Position numbers and translations under genes: made by a program | The notes under the pieces: model-generated | What the model saw: only the letters and a program-made list of their open reading frames with translations | What the model was told of the DNA's origin: nothing | The model's database searches: none | Assembly: GCF_002252625.1 (NCBI RefSeq) | Contig: NZ_NQKW01000015.1 | Span: 1-64,000, forward strand | Origin: Synechococcus sp. 1G10 | GTDB taxonomy: Bacteria; Cyanobacteriota; Cyanobacteriia; PCC-6307; Cyanobiaceae | Direction: 5' to 3' | DNA: 64,000 bases | Shown: in pieces, positions 48,425-56,415 of the stretch | Layout of the letters: every line of letters starts with the position of its first letter | Position numbering within the stretch: the stretch's first letter is position 1

Positions 48425-49310
48425 GCAAACCTGGAGCCTGGTTTGGGCTGAACCAACGCGCCAGAGCTGACACATCCTCGTCGCCGTGACCGGCTGCGAT
48501 CAGGGCATCCTCGATCCCGGCCACGCTGGTGCTGATCGGCAGGGTCACGCCGGCCGCGGCGGCTGTCTTGAGGGCGATCGCCAGATCCTTGCGATGCAGC
48601 GCCAGGCGGAAGCCGAGGGGGTAGGAGTCGTCGATCATCGCTCCGGCACGGTGCTGCAGGGCCCAGGAGCTCGCGGCACCCACTTCGAGGGCGGCGCAGA
48701 CCTGTTGCAGCGGCAGCCCCAGGGCCCTGGCCAGGGCCAGTCCTTCCGCCAGGGCGGCGTAACTTCCGGCCACCAGGATCTGGTTGACGGCCTTCACCTG
48801 CTGGCCCGATCCCACCGGCCCGAAATGACTGATCCGGCCACCCACCACCTCCAGCAGCGGGCGAGCACGCTCCAGGTGGTTGCTGGAGCCTCCCACCAAC
48901 AGGGAGAGCGTGCCGGCTCGAGCCCCCTCGGTGCCGCCTGTGACCGGGGCATCGAGATATCCCACTCCCAGCTCGCCCAGGCGGGCGGCCAGCCGCTGGC
49001 TGGTGGCTGCCGCGATGGTGGAGAAGTCGATCACCAGGGAGCCTGGGGCCGCGCCCTCGGCCACCCCGGCTGGGCCGAACAGCACCTCCTCAACGGCGGT
49101 GTCATCACTGAGGCAGACGGCGATCAGCTCGGCTGAGGCCGCTGCTGCAGCCGCTGTTGACGCTCTGGTGGCCCCTGAGGCGGCCAGCGGCTCTTCTGCC
49201 CCCCGGGTGCGGTTGTGGACGATGAGAGGAAACCCTGCCGCCAGTACCCGGGCCGCCATCGGTGCCCCGAGAGCTCCAAGACCGAGGAAGGCCACGAAAG
49301 ATCTGGTCAT
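48414..49310 (-). CDS. NAD(P)-dependent beta-hydroxyacid dehydrogenase (3-hydroxyisobutyrate dehydrogenase family)
   Basis: The N-terminal Rossmann motif FLGLGALGAPMAARVLAAG, substrate-binding DAPVTGGTEGARAGTLSLLVGG, and catalytic Lys in GSGQQVKAVNQILVAG identify the family, which includes tartronate semialdehyde reductase and glyoxylate/succinic semialdehyde reductase. In cyanobacteria a role in photorespiratory glycerate or succinic-semialdehyde metabolism is likely, but not specified by sequence. ATG 49310 (MTRSFVAFLGLG) is preferred. The frame stays open to 49358. Confidence 0.87.
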   Translation of the reverse strand: MTRSFVAFLGLGALGAPMAARVLAAGFPLIVHNRTRGAEEPLAASGATRASTAAAAAASAELIAVCLSDDTAVEEVLFGPAGVAEGAAPGSLVIDFSTIAAATSQRLAARLGELGVGYLDAPVTGGTEGARAGTLSLLVGGSSNHLERARPLLEVVGGRISHFGPVGSGQQVKAVNQILVAGSYAALAEGLALARALGLPLQQVCAALEVGAASSWALQHRAGAMIDDSYPLGFRLALHRKDLAIALKTAAAAGVTLPISTSVAGIEDALIAAGHGDEDVSALARWFSPNQAPGLLRE

Positions 49311-49382
49311 CACTTCTGCCCGTTCAGTTGGACCCTGGTGATCCGGCCAGGCGAGCATGGTTGAGCCTGAACCGTTTCCGCC

Positions 49383-49769
49383 ATGTCGTTCATCCGGAAT
49401 GCCCAGCTTGTGCTGATGCCTCCCGCCGCGGCCGCCCTGGCGATGCTGCTGCAGGTGGGCTCGGGCCAGGCCCAGACCGGGTCAACCCGCCTTCAGTTGA
49501 CCCCCAACCAGAAAAGTGAGCTGTTCAAAGGGCAGCGCAGTCTCTCGTTGCGGGACCATTCCGACCAGATCGCCATCCTCCGCAAGGGCGAGCGCTGCCT
49601 GAACGAGGCCAAGGACCTGGAGGCACTCAGCGCCTGCCGCCAGACTGAACGTCAGGCCAGGCGCGAGCTGATGGGCCGGACCAGGGAGGAAGCCCGGGCC
49701 CTGCATCAGCGGCTGGGCTTACAGGCACCCCAGGGCCGCCGCGGTGACGGCCCGGCCGACCAGATCTGA
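49383..49769 (+). CDS. Small exported hypothetical protein
   Basis: The 128-residue protein has a signal peptide ([23 protein letters not shown]) and a charged, helical mature part ([55 protein letters not shown], split over two segments) with two Cys that could pair. It resembles small periplasmic helical proteins of picocyanobacteria. Function is unknown. It converges on pgk with six bases between stops. Confidence 0.65.
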   Translation: MSFIRNAQLVLMPPAAAALAMLLQVGSGQAQTGSTRLQLTPNQKSELFKGQRSLSLRDHSDQIAILRKGERCLNEAKDLEALSACRQTERQARRELMGRTREEARALHQRLGLQAPQGRRGDGPADQI

Positions 49770-49775
49770 GCGGCC

Positions 49776-50981
49776 TCAGGCGTCGTCGAGTGCGGCGACA
49801 CCTGGAAGCACCTTGCCCTCCAGCAGCTCGAGGCTGGCACCGCCCCCGGTGGAGATGTGGCTCATCTTTTCGGCCACCCCCACCTTCTCCACCGCTGCCA
49901 CGGAATCACCGCCGCCGATGATCGTGCAGCAGCCCTGAGCGCTCAGATCGGCCAGGGTGTGGGCCACGCCATTGGTGCCGGCAGCGAACTTGTCGAACTC
50001 GAACACTCCCATGGGGCCGTTCCAGATCACGGTCTTGCAGTCGGCCAGGGCGGCTTGGAAGGCCTTGAGCGAATCCGGGCCGATGTCGAGGCCCATCCAG
50101 CCATCGGGGATCTCAGTCACCGAAGTGGTGAGGGTGTTGGCGTCGGGGGAGAAGGCGTCGGCCAGAACCACATCGGTGGGGAGCAGCAGCTGCACGCCCT
50201 TGGCCTTGGCCTTGGCCTCCAGCTCTCTGGCCAACTCGAGCTTGTCTTCCTCAACGAGGCTTTTGCCCACCGCCAGGCCGCGGGCCTTGTAGAAGGTGAA
50301 GATCATGCCGCCGCCGATCAGCACCTTGTCGCACTTGTCGATCAGCGACTCGAGCACGCCGATCTTGCTGCTCACCTTGGAGCCTCCCACGATGGCCGCC
50401 AGCGGGCGCTTCGGTTCATCGATGGCGCCCTGCAGATACTGCAGCTCCTTCTCCATCAGATGACCGGCCACGTTGGGGTGAAGGAATTCGGTCACGCCTT
50501 CGGTGGAGGCATGGGCCCGGTGGGCGGCGCCGAAGGCGTCGTTCACGTAAACCTCTGCCAGGGCCGCCAGCTTCATGGCGAATTCGGTTTCGTTCTTCTC
50601 TTCGTCGGCGAAGAAGCGCACGTTCTCCAGCAGCACCACATCACCGTCGGCCATGGCCGACACCTTGGCCTCGGCATCGGGGCCGATGCAGCTCTCGGTT
50701 TTCACAACCGGCTTGCCCAGCAGCTCGCTCAGGCGGGCAGCCACCGGGGTGAGGCGCATCGCTTCATTCACCTCGCCCTTGGGCCGGCCGAAGTGGGCGG
50801 CCAGGATCACCTTGGCGCCCTTGGCGGTGAGGTCGGTGATGGTCGGCAGGGCCGCGCGGATGCGGGTGTCGTCGCTGATGGCACCGCTCTCATCCAGAGG
50901 TACGTTGAAGTCGACCCGCACCAGAACACGCTTGCCTTGCAGATCGGCAACGGACAGGCTGGTCAGGGATCGCTTCGCCAT
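49776..50981 (-). CDS. pgk: Phosphoglycerate kinase
   Basis: Pgk interconverts 1,3-bisphosphoglycerate and 3-phosphoglycerate in the Calvin cycle and glycolysis. Family features are [93 protein letters not shown] and the nucleotide loop [15 protein letters not shown] with [13 protein letters not shown]. 401 residues, complete. It diverges from the universal stress gene over 137 bp. Confidence 0.98.
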   Translation of the reverse strand: MAKRSLTSLSVADLQGKRVLVRVDFNVPLDESGAISDDTRIRAALPTITDLTAKGAKVILAAHFGRPKGEVNEAMRLTPVAARLSELLGKPVVKTESCIGPDAEAKVSAMADGDVVLLENVRFFADEEKNETEFAMKLAALAEVYVNDAFGAAHRAHASTEGVTEFLHPNVAGHLMEKELQYLQGAIDEPKRPLAAIVGGSKVSSKIGVLESLIDKCDKVLIGGGMIFTFYKARGLAVGKSLVEEDKLELARELEAKAKAKGVQLLLPTDVVLADAFSPDANTLTTSVTEIPDGWMGLDIGPDSLKAFQAALADCKTVIWNGPMGVFEFDKFAAGTNGVAHTLADLSAQGCCTIIGGGDSVAAVEKVGVAEKMSHISTGGGASLELLEGKVLPGVAALDDA

Positions 50982-51118
50982 GGGGGCTGGGGAGGTCGAG
51001 GATGGGAGAGATTAACCCGCAGCCCTCGGCCCAGGTCCCAGGCGGGCGCTAGGACAAGTGGGGCGGCATCTTCTGTCTGACCCTTGCGCCGGGATGGCGA
51101 CCACTTGATGGCGAACCC

Positions 51119-51502
51119 ATGTTCAACACCGTTCTGTTTCCGATCGACCAGAGCCGCCAGACCATGGACACGGCGGCCCTGACCCTGAAGCTGGCTCTCC
51201 AGCACGGCAGCCGCCTGGTGGTGCTCTCCGTGGTGGAGCCCGAAGAGGGTGTCATGCACGATGCCGCCGCTGTGGCGCGGCTTCTGGAGCAGGCCCGCGG
51301 CCACTTCGAGCAGGCCGGTGTCACCTGTGAGGTGATTGAGCGCGAAGGGCGGCCCGCCTTCGTGATCGGGGATGTGGCCGATGAGATCAATGCCGACCTG
51401 ATCGTGATGGGCACCCGTGGCCTGTCCCTCGACGACGATCAGCCCAGCACCGCGTCGCGGGTGATTCAGTTAGCCCCATGCCCTGTGCTGGTGGTGCCCT
51501 GA
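51119..51502 (+). CDS. Universal stress protein (UspA family)
   Basis: The 127-residue alpha/beta protein begins FNTVLFPIDQSRQTMDTAALTLKLA and ends VVGTRG-like (VMGTRGLSLDDDQPSTASRVIQLAPCPVLVVP). The phosphate-binding G-2x-G-9x-G(S/T) motif is degenerate after GTRG, so ATP binding is doubtful. It may act in stress or signalling. The stop codon shares its last base with the ATG of ylqF (TGATG), so the two are probably translated together. Confidence 0.85.
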   Translation: MFNTVLFPIDQSRQTMDTAALTLKLALQHGSRLVVLSVVEPEEGVMHDAAAVARLLEQARGHFEQAGVTCEVIEREGRPAFVIGDVADEINADLIVMGTRGLSLDDDQPSTASRVIQLAPCPVLVVP

Positions 51503-52425
51503 TGGAGGGGATCGCCACCCCCGTCGGTGAGGGTCTGAGCCAGTCGGCACCAGCGATCCAGTGGTATCCGGGGCACATCGCCAAGGCGGAGCGGCAGCTG
51601 TTCACCCAGCTCGCCAAGGTGGATCTGGTGATTGAGGTGCGAGATGCCCGCATCCCCCGGGCCACCGGCCACCCCCGTCTGCAGCGCTGGATGAAAACCA
51701 AGCCGCGTCTGCTGGTGATCAACCGACGCGACATGATCAACGAAGCGGCCCGCCAGGCCTGGGATCACTGGCTGCGCGAGCGGGGTGAAACCCCCTGGTG
51801 GTGCGACGCCAAGGTGGGCACTGGCGTCAAGCAGCTCCAGGAGGCGGCCATCCGCGCTGGTGGGCAGCTCAACTCCCGCCGGGCGGGACGGGGAATGCGG
51901 CCGCGCCCGGTGCGCGCCCTGATGCTCGGCTTCCCCAACGTTGGCAAGTCGGCCTTGATCAACCGCCTCGTGCGTCAGAAGGTGGTCGAAAGCGCCCGCC
52001 GCGCCGGGGTGACCCGCACCCTGCGCTGGGTCCGTCTTGGCCAGGAGCTGGATCTTCTCGATGCCCCCGGGGTGCTGCCGCCACGCCTCGATGATCAGCG
52101 CGCCGCCCTGCTGCTCGCCCTCTGCGATGACATCGGCCAGGCCGCCTACGACGGCGAGGCCGTGGCCGTGGCCTTCCTGCGCCTGCTTGATGGTTTGCAG
52201 GTCCATCCGGCGGCGGGGATCTCCTTCAGTGGCGCACTGGGGCGCTATGGCGTGCCGATCACACGCCTGGAAGACACCGTGGTGGATGGCTGGGGCTGGC
52301 TGGAGGCCGCCGCCGCCCGCCACACCAGTGGCGACACAGCCCGCATGGCCCAGCGCCTGCTCGACGACTTCCGCCGCTCCTTCCTCGGTCCGATCGCCCT
52401 CGAGCTGCCGCCTGATCCGGCATGA
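51502..52425 (+). CDS. ylqF: Ribosome biogenesis GTPase YlqF/RbgA
   Basis: This is a circularly permuted GTPase acting in late 50S assembly. The order is IQWYPGHIAKAERQL, then G4-like INRRDM (NKxD variant), G1 GFPNVGKSALINRL, G2/G3 GVTRTLRWVRL and LDAPGVLPP. The C-terminal ANTAR-like RNA-binding tail is present. ATG 51502 overlaps the usp stop. The frame extends eight codons upstream, but the overlap start fits the family. It is coupled by ATGA to the rluD gene. Confidence 0.92.
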   Translation: MEGIATPVGEGLSQSAPAIQWYPGHIAKAERQLFTQLAKVDLVIEVRDARIPRATGHPRLQRWMKTKPRLLVINRRDMINEAARQAWDHWLRERGETPWWCDAKVGTGVKQLQEAAIRAGGQLNSRRAGRGMRPRPVRALMLGFPNVGKSALINRLVRQKVVESARRAGVTRTLRWVRLGQELDLLDAPGVLPPRLDDQRAALLLALCDDIGQAAYDGEAVAVAFLRLLDGLQVHPAAGISFSGALGRYGVPITRLEDTVVDGWGWLEAAAARHTSGDTARMAQRLLDDFRRSFLGPIALELPPDPA

Positions 52426-53426
52426 CGGGCTTTGGCGAAGGAGAGGGTGAACTGGTCACGCTCCACTACCCGAAGCCGCTGCCGATGCGCCTCGACCGCT
52501 GGCTGGTGGCCCAGCGGCCGGAGCAGAGCCGGGCCCGCATCCAGAAGTTCATCGATGCCGGCTACGTGCGTGTCAATGGCGTCACAGGCAGGGCCAAGAC
52601 TCCCCTGCGGCTCCACGACGAGGTGCAGCTGTGGATGCCGCCGCCTGAGCCGCTGCCCTACCTGCTGCCCCAGCCGATACCCCTCGATGTTCTCTACGAG
52701 GACGCCCACCTGATCGTGCTCAACAAGCCGGCCGGCCTCACGGTGCATCCGGCGCCGGGCAACCGCGACGGCACGCTGGTGAATGGTCTGCTGCACCACT
52801 GCCCCGATCTGCCCGGAATCGGGGGTGAGATGCGCCCCGGCATCGTTCATCGCCTCGACAAGGACACCACCGGCTGCATCGTGGTCGCCAAGAGCCAGGA
52901 GGCCCTGGTGCGACTGCAGGTGCAGATCCAGAAGCGGGTGGCCTCAAGGGAGTACCTGGCGGTGGTGCATGGGGCGCCTGCGGCCGAGAGCGGCACGATC
53001 GTGGGGGCGATCGGCCGTCATCCTGCCGATCGCAAGAAATACGCCGTGGTGGCCGATGAGAAGGGTCGCTTCGCCTGCACCCACTGGACCCTGATCGAGC
53101 GCCTCGGCGATTACTCCCTGCTGCGCTTCCGGCTCGACACCGGCCGCACCCATCAGATTCGCGTCCACTGCGCCCACATCGGCCATCCGATCGTGGGCGA
53201 TGCCACCTACAGCCGCTGCCGCAAGCTGCCGCTGGAGCTGCCCGGCCAGGCCCTGCATGCGGTGGCCCTGGGTCTCGATCATCCGATCAGCGGCGAGCGG
53301 CTGGCTTTCGCGGCTCCACTGCCGCCAGTGTTCGAGGCCCTGCTCACCGCCCTGCGCCAGCGGCTCAACCCAGCCGTCAGCGGGAGCCCGGGCTGGCCTC
53401 CTCGAGCATCACATCGAACAGAGTGA
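52422..53426 (+). CDS. rluD: 23S rRNA pseudouridine synthase, RluD family
   Basis: An N-terminal S4 RNA-binding domain (MRLDRWLVAQRPEQSRARIQKFIDAGYVRVNG, two segments) precedes the catalytic domain with Asp in HRLDKDTTGCIVVAK. The remaining motifs are YLAVVHG, RFRLDTGRTHQIRVHCAHIGHPIVGD and LHAVALGLDHP. RluD makes pseudouridines in helix 69 of 23S rRNA; other RluA-family targets are possible. The ATG overlaps the ylqF stop. Its 3' end overlaps the convergent ClC gene by 50 bp. Confidence 0.9.
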   Translation: MTGFGEGEGELVTLHYPKPLPMRLDRWLVAQRPEQSRARIQKFIDAGYVRVNGVTGRAKTPLRLHDEVQLWMPPPEPLPYLLPQPIPLDVLYEDAHLIVLNKPAGLTVHPAPGNRDGTLVNGLLHHCPDLPGIGGEMRPGIVHRLDKDTTGCIVVAKSQEALVRLQVQIQKRVASREYLAVVHGAPAAESGTIVGAIGRHPADRKKYAVVADEKGRFACTHWTLIERLGDYSLLRFRLDTGRTHQIRVHCAHIGHPIVGDATYSRCRKLPLELPGQALHAVALGLDHPISGERLAFAAPLPPVFEALLTALRQRLNPAVSGSPGWPPRASHRTE

Positions 53427-54687
53427 GGCGCTCGAGCTGGTCGGCCACGGCGATGGCGGTGAGCACCGCAAAGCCGATCGGCAGCAGCAACGCGTAGTTC
53501 TTGCTCAGCTCGAAGGTGAGCAGGATCGCCGTCAGCGGCGTGCGTGTGAGGGCTCCCAGGAAGGCGCCGCCCCCGGCGAACAGCAGGGTGGCGGGGGCAT
53601 AGGAAAAGAGCAGAAGGCAGAGTTGCTGCACCAGGGTGCCCAGGGATGCGCCCACCACCAGGGCCGGTGCCAAAAATCCTCCCGGGGCCTCCGCCGCCAC
53701 CGCCACGGCCGTCCCCACTCCTTCAACCCCAAGGGCCAACAGGGCGGTGGACGGGGCGCTGAGCCCCAGCAGGGCGTCGAAGTCAAGGCGGTCAGGGTTG
53801 TCGAAGCTGCCGGGCAGGAGCGACCAGCCCAGGCCGATCGCCAGCCCCACCAGCGGCAGCAGTTGCCAGGCCTCCAGCCTCAGCTGCCTCAGGGTCAGGC
53901 GCAGGCGCAGGATGCCCCGCTGATAAAAAACCGCCAAGCCGCCGGCGAGAACTCCCAGCAGCAGCAGGATCGGCACATCCACCAGGCGGAAATCATCGAG
54001 GCGGCTGGGATAGAGGATCATCGGCAACAAATCACGCAGCCAGGCCGGTCCCACGGGAGCCGCCGAGAGCAGGCGGGTCCAGGCGATGGTGGCAAAGGTG
54101 GCGAAGGCCGCGATGGCGTTGGTGCGCACGTCCGAGCGCTTGAGCAACTCCTCGATCGTGTACAGCGCTCCACCAAGGGGGGAGTGGAACATGGCAGCCA
54201 ATCCCGCGCCACTGCCGATGGCCACCGCCAGACGTTGCTGGTGGTCGTGGGGGTAAATCCCACCAGCGGCTTCCTTGGCCAGGGAGGCACCGATCTGAAT
54301 CGATGGCCCCTCAGGCCCCACCGGGATGCCGCCGCCGATCGCCACGCCACTGGCCAGCAGCTTCACCACCGCCACCCGCCAACCCATGGGCACCGGCACC
54401 CCTCGCAGCCAGAGCATCACCTGCACGATCCCCGATCCCTTGGCACCGGGCTCGACAGCGCTGATCAGGCCTCCGGCGATGGCGCCCCCCAGCGCGCCCA
54501 TCATGGGCAGCACGAACCAGCGGGGCAGGTGATTGGCCAGTTGGAGGCGCAGGGCATTCACCGCCTGAATTTCCAGTCCGTAGACCCAGATCGCCAGGGA
54601 CACCCCGATGCCGATCGCATTCACCAGCAGGAACAGCCGCAGCAGGCTCGCGATCTTCCGCAATGACACCCGGCGCAGGAAGGCCAT
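53377..54687 (-). CDS. ClC-family chloride channel / H+-Cl- antiporter
   Basis: The 436-residue inner membrane protein has the ClC selectivity motifs: GAKGSGIVQV (GSGIP-like), GIPVGPEGPSIQIGASLA with the gating Glu in the GxEGP position, and GGFLAPALVVGASLGTLVQ (GxFxP). The retained gating Glu suggests an exchanger and not a pure channel. No CBS domain follows. The gene sits between rluD and the ABC ATPase gene, an insertion relative to the housekeeping order I recall. Confidence 0.88.
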   Translation of the reverse strand: MAFLRRVSLRKIASLLRLFLLVNAIGIGVSLAIWVYGLEIQAVNALRLQLANHLPRWFVLPMMGALGGAIAGGLISAVEPGAKGSGIVQVMLWLRGVPVPMGWRVAVVKLLASGVAIGGGIPVGPEGPSIQIGASLAKEAAGGIYPHDHQQRLAVAIGSGAGLAAMFHSPLGGALYTIEELLKRSDVRTNAIAAFATFATIAWTRLLSAAPVGPAWLRDLLPMILYPSRLDDFRLVDVPILLLLGVLAGGLAVFYQRGILRLRLTLRQLRLEAWQLLPLVGLAIGLGWSLLPGSFDNPDRLDFDALLGLSAPSTALLALGVEGVGTAVAVAAEAPGGFLAPALVVGASLGTLVQQLCLLLFSYAPATLLFAGGGAFLGALTRTPLTAILLTFELSKNYALLLPIGFAVLTAIAVADQLERLTLFDVMLEEASPGSR

Positions 54688-54690
54688 GGT

Positions 54691-56310
54691 TCAGGCGGGC
54701 GCTGGCAGCCGTGGGCAGGCCTCCACCAGCTGGCGGGTGATCATGGCCTGGGGCCGCTCGAGCATCGCTCCTGCGGGCCCCTCCTCCACGATTCGCCCCC
54801 CGTCGAGCACGATCAGTCGCTGACAGAAGCCGCCGGCCACTGCCAGGTCGTGGGTCACGAAGATCAACCCCAGACCGAGGCGCCCCTGCAGCTGCCGCAG
54901 CAGGGCCAGCACCTCCGCCTGCACTTCGGCGTCGAGCATGCTCACGCTCTCATCGCAGAGCAGCACCTTCGGCTCCAGCACCAGGGCACGGGCGATGGCC
55001 ACCCGTTGCTGCTGGCCTCCCGAGAGCTGACGCGGCAGGCGGTTCTCGTAGAGCTCCGGCGGCTCCAGTCCCACGGTGGCCAGCCCTTCGCGGGCCCTGG
55101 CGCGGGCCTCAAGCCTGCTGGCCACGCCATGGATCAGCAGCGGATCCGCCACCGCTTCCCCCACGGTCATGCTCGGATTGAGGCAGGCCAGCGGATCCTG
55201 GAACACCATCTGCAGGCTGCGGCGGGCTCTGGCGAGCTCTCCCCCGCCCATCCTGAGCAGGTCGCGGCCCTCCAGACTCACGCGGCCACCACGCACCGGT
55301 GTCAGACCCATCAGGGCGCGGCAGAGAGTGCTTTTGCCGCAACCGGACGCTCCCACCACCCCGAGGGTCTCTCCCGCCCCAAGGCGCAGGCTCACCCCAT
55401 CGACGGCCTTCAGCCAGCGCTGCCGCCACGGCGGTGAGGGCAGCGGATGCCAGCAGCGCAGTTCCTCCACCTCCAGCAGCAGCGACGCCTCGGCGGCGCC
55501 TGGGGTGTGGCTGCCTTCGCGGGCGCGGGCCGCCGCCACCAGCCGCTGGCTGAGCGGTGCCCTGGGAGCTTGCAGCAGGCTGATGGCGGGCGCCTCCTCC
55601 ACCACCTGCCCATGGTCGAGCACGGCGATGCGCTGGCACCATCGCCCCGCCATGGCGAGGTCGTGGCTGATCAGCAGCAGAGCGCTGCCACTCTCGCGGC
55701 AGAGGTCGGTGAGCTCGGCCATCACCTGGGCCGCCACGGCCACATCCAGGCTGGTGGTGGGCTCATCGGCGATCACCAGGGCCGGCTCCAGGGCCATGGC
55801 CAGGGCGATCGCCAGCCGCTGGCGCATGCCACCACTGAACTCATGGGGGTAGCTGCCGTAGCGATCCGGGCCGATGCCGACCCGCAGCAGCAGCTGCTCC
55901 GCCCGCTGGCGCACCCGGGCTCGCTCCCAGCCGGGACGATGGGCCGAGAGGGTGTCGCTGAGGTGTTCTCCGATGCGCAGCAGCGGGTTCAGCCTCGTCA
56001 TCGGGTCCTGGAACACCAGCCCCACGGCTTCCCCCCGCAGCTGGCGCAGGGCCGGACGCTTCAGAGCACGGGGGTCTTGGCCCGACAGGCTCAGGTGGCC
56101 GCTGCAGCGGCTGCCGGCGGGCAGCAACTGCAGCACCGCCCGCGCCACCGTGCTTTTGCCGCAGCCGGAGGGCCCCACCAGGGCAAGGGTGTCACCGGAG
56201 CAGAGGCGCAGGTTCAGGCCATTGAGGGTGGGGGCCTCGCTGCAGCCTGGGTAGCTCACGACCAGGTCGCTGATCTCCAGCACCGGCTCGGCGGCACGCG
56301 TGTCGGCCAT
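54691..56310 (-). CDS. Peptide/nickel-type ABC transporter, double ATPase subunit
   Basis: Two ABC domains lie in one 539-residue chain, as in GsiA/YejF-type proteins that power dipeptide, oligopeptide or nickel uptake. Domain 1: Walker A LVGPSGCGKSTVA, signature HEFSGGMRQRLAIALAM, Walker B LVIADEPTTSLD. Domain 2: GASGCGKSTLCRALMG, RQLSGGQQQRVAIARAL, VLLCDESVSMLD. ATG 56310 (MADTRAAEPVLEISD) fits the family; the longer open frame upstream is antisense to rel. No permease or binding-protein genes are adjacent. It diverges from rel over 105 bp. Confidence 0.92.
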   Translation of the reverse strand: MADTRAAEPVLEISDLVVSYPGCSEAPTLNGLNLRLCSGDTLALVGPSGCGKSTVARAVLQLLPAGSRCSGHLSLSGQDPRALKRPALRQLRGEAVGLVFQDPMTRLNPLLRIGEHLSDTLSAHRPGWERARVRQRAEQLLLRVGIGPDRYGSYPHEFSGGMRQRLAIALAMALEPALVIADEPTTSLDVAVAAQVMAELTDLCRESGSALLLISHDLAMAGRWCQRIAVLDHGQVVEEAPAISLLQAPRAPLSQRLVAAARAREGSHTPGAAEASLLLEVEELRCWHPLPSPPWRQRWLKAVDGVSLRLGAGETLGVVGASGCGKSTLCRALMGLTPVRGGRVSLEGRDLLRMGGGELARARRSLQMVFQDPLACLNPSMTVGEAVADPLLIHGVASRLEARARAREGLATVGLEPPELYENRLPRQLSGGQQQRVAIARALVLEPKVLLCDESVSMLDAEVQAEVLALLRQLQGRLGLGLIFVTHDLAVAGGFCQRLIVLDGGRIVEEGPAGAMLERPQAMITRQLVEACPRLPAPA

Positions 56311-56415
56311 GGGACGCGGCGGATCAGGACGTGCTGGCTCAGCATGGGGGGCGTGCGGGTGCACTCGTGGTTTTGTTGCGTGATCTGCATACGATGGAGC
56401 CAGAGGTGTCCGGTG

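Noticed and set aside
55447-56415. Upstream extension of the rel frame
   Set aside because: It is antisense to the ABC ATPase gene and lacks similarity to Rel.
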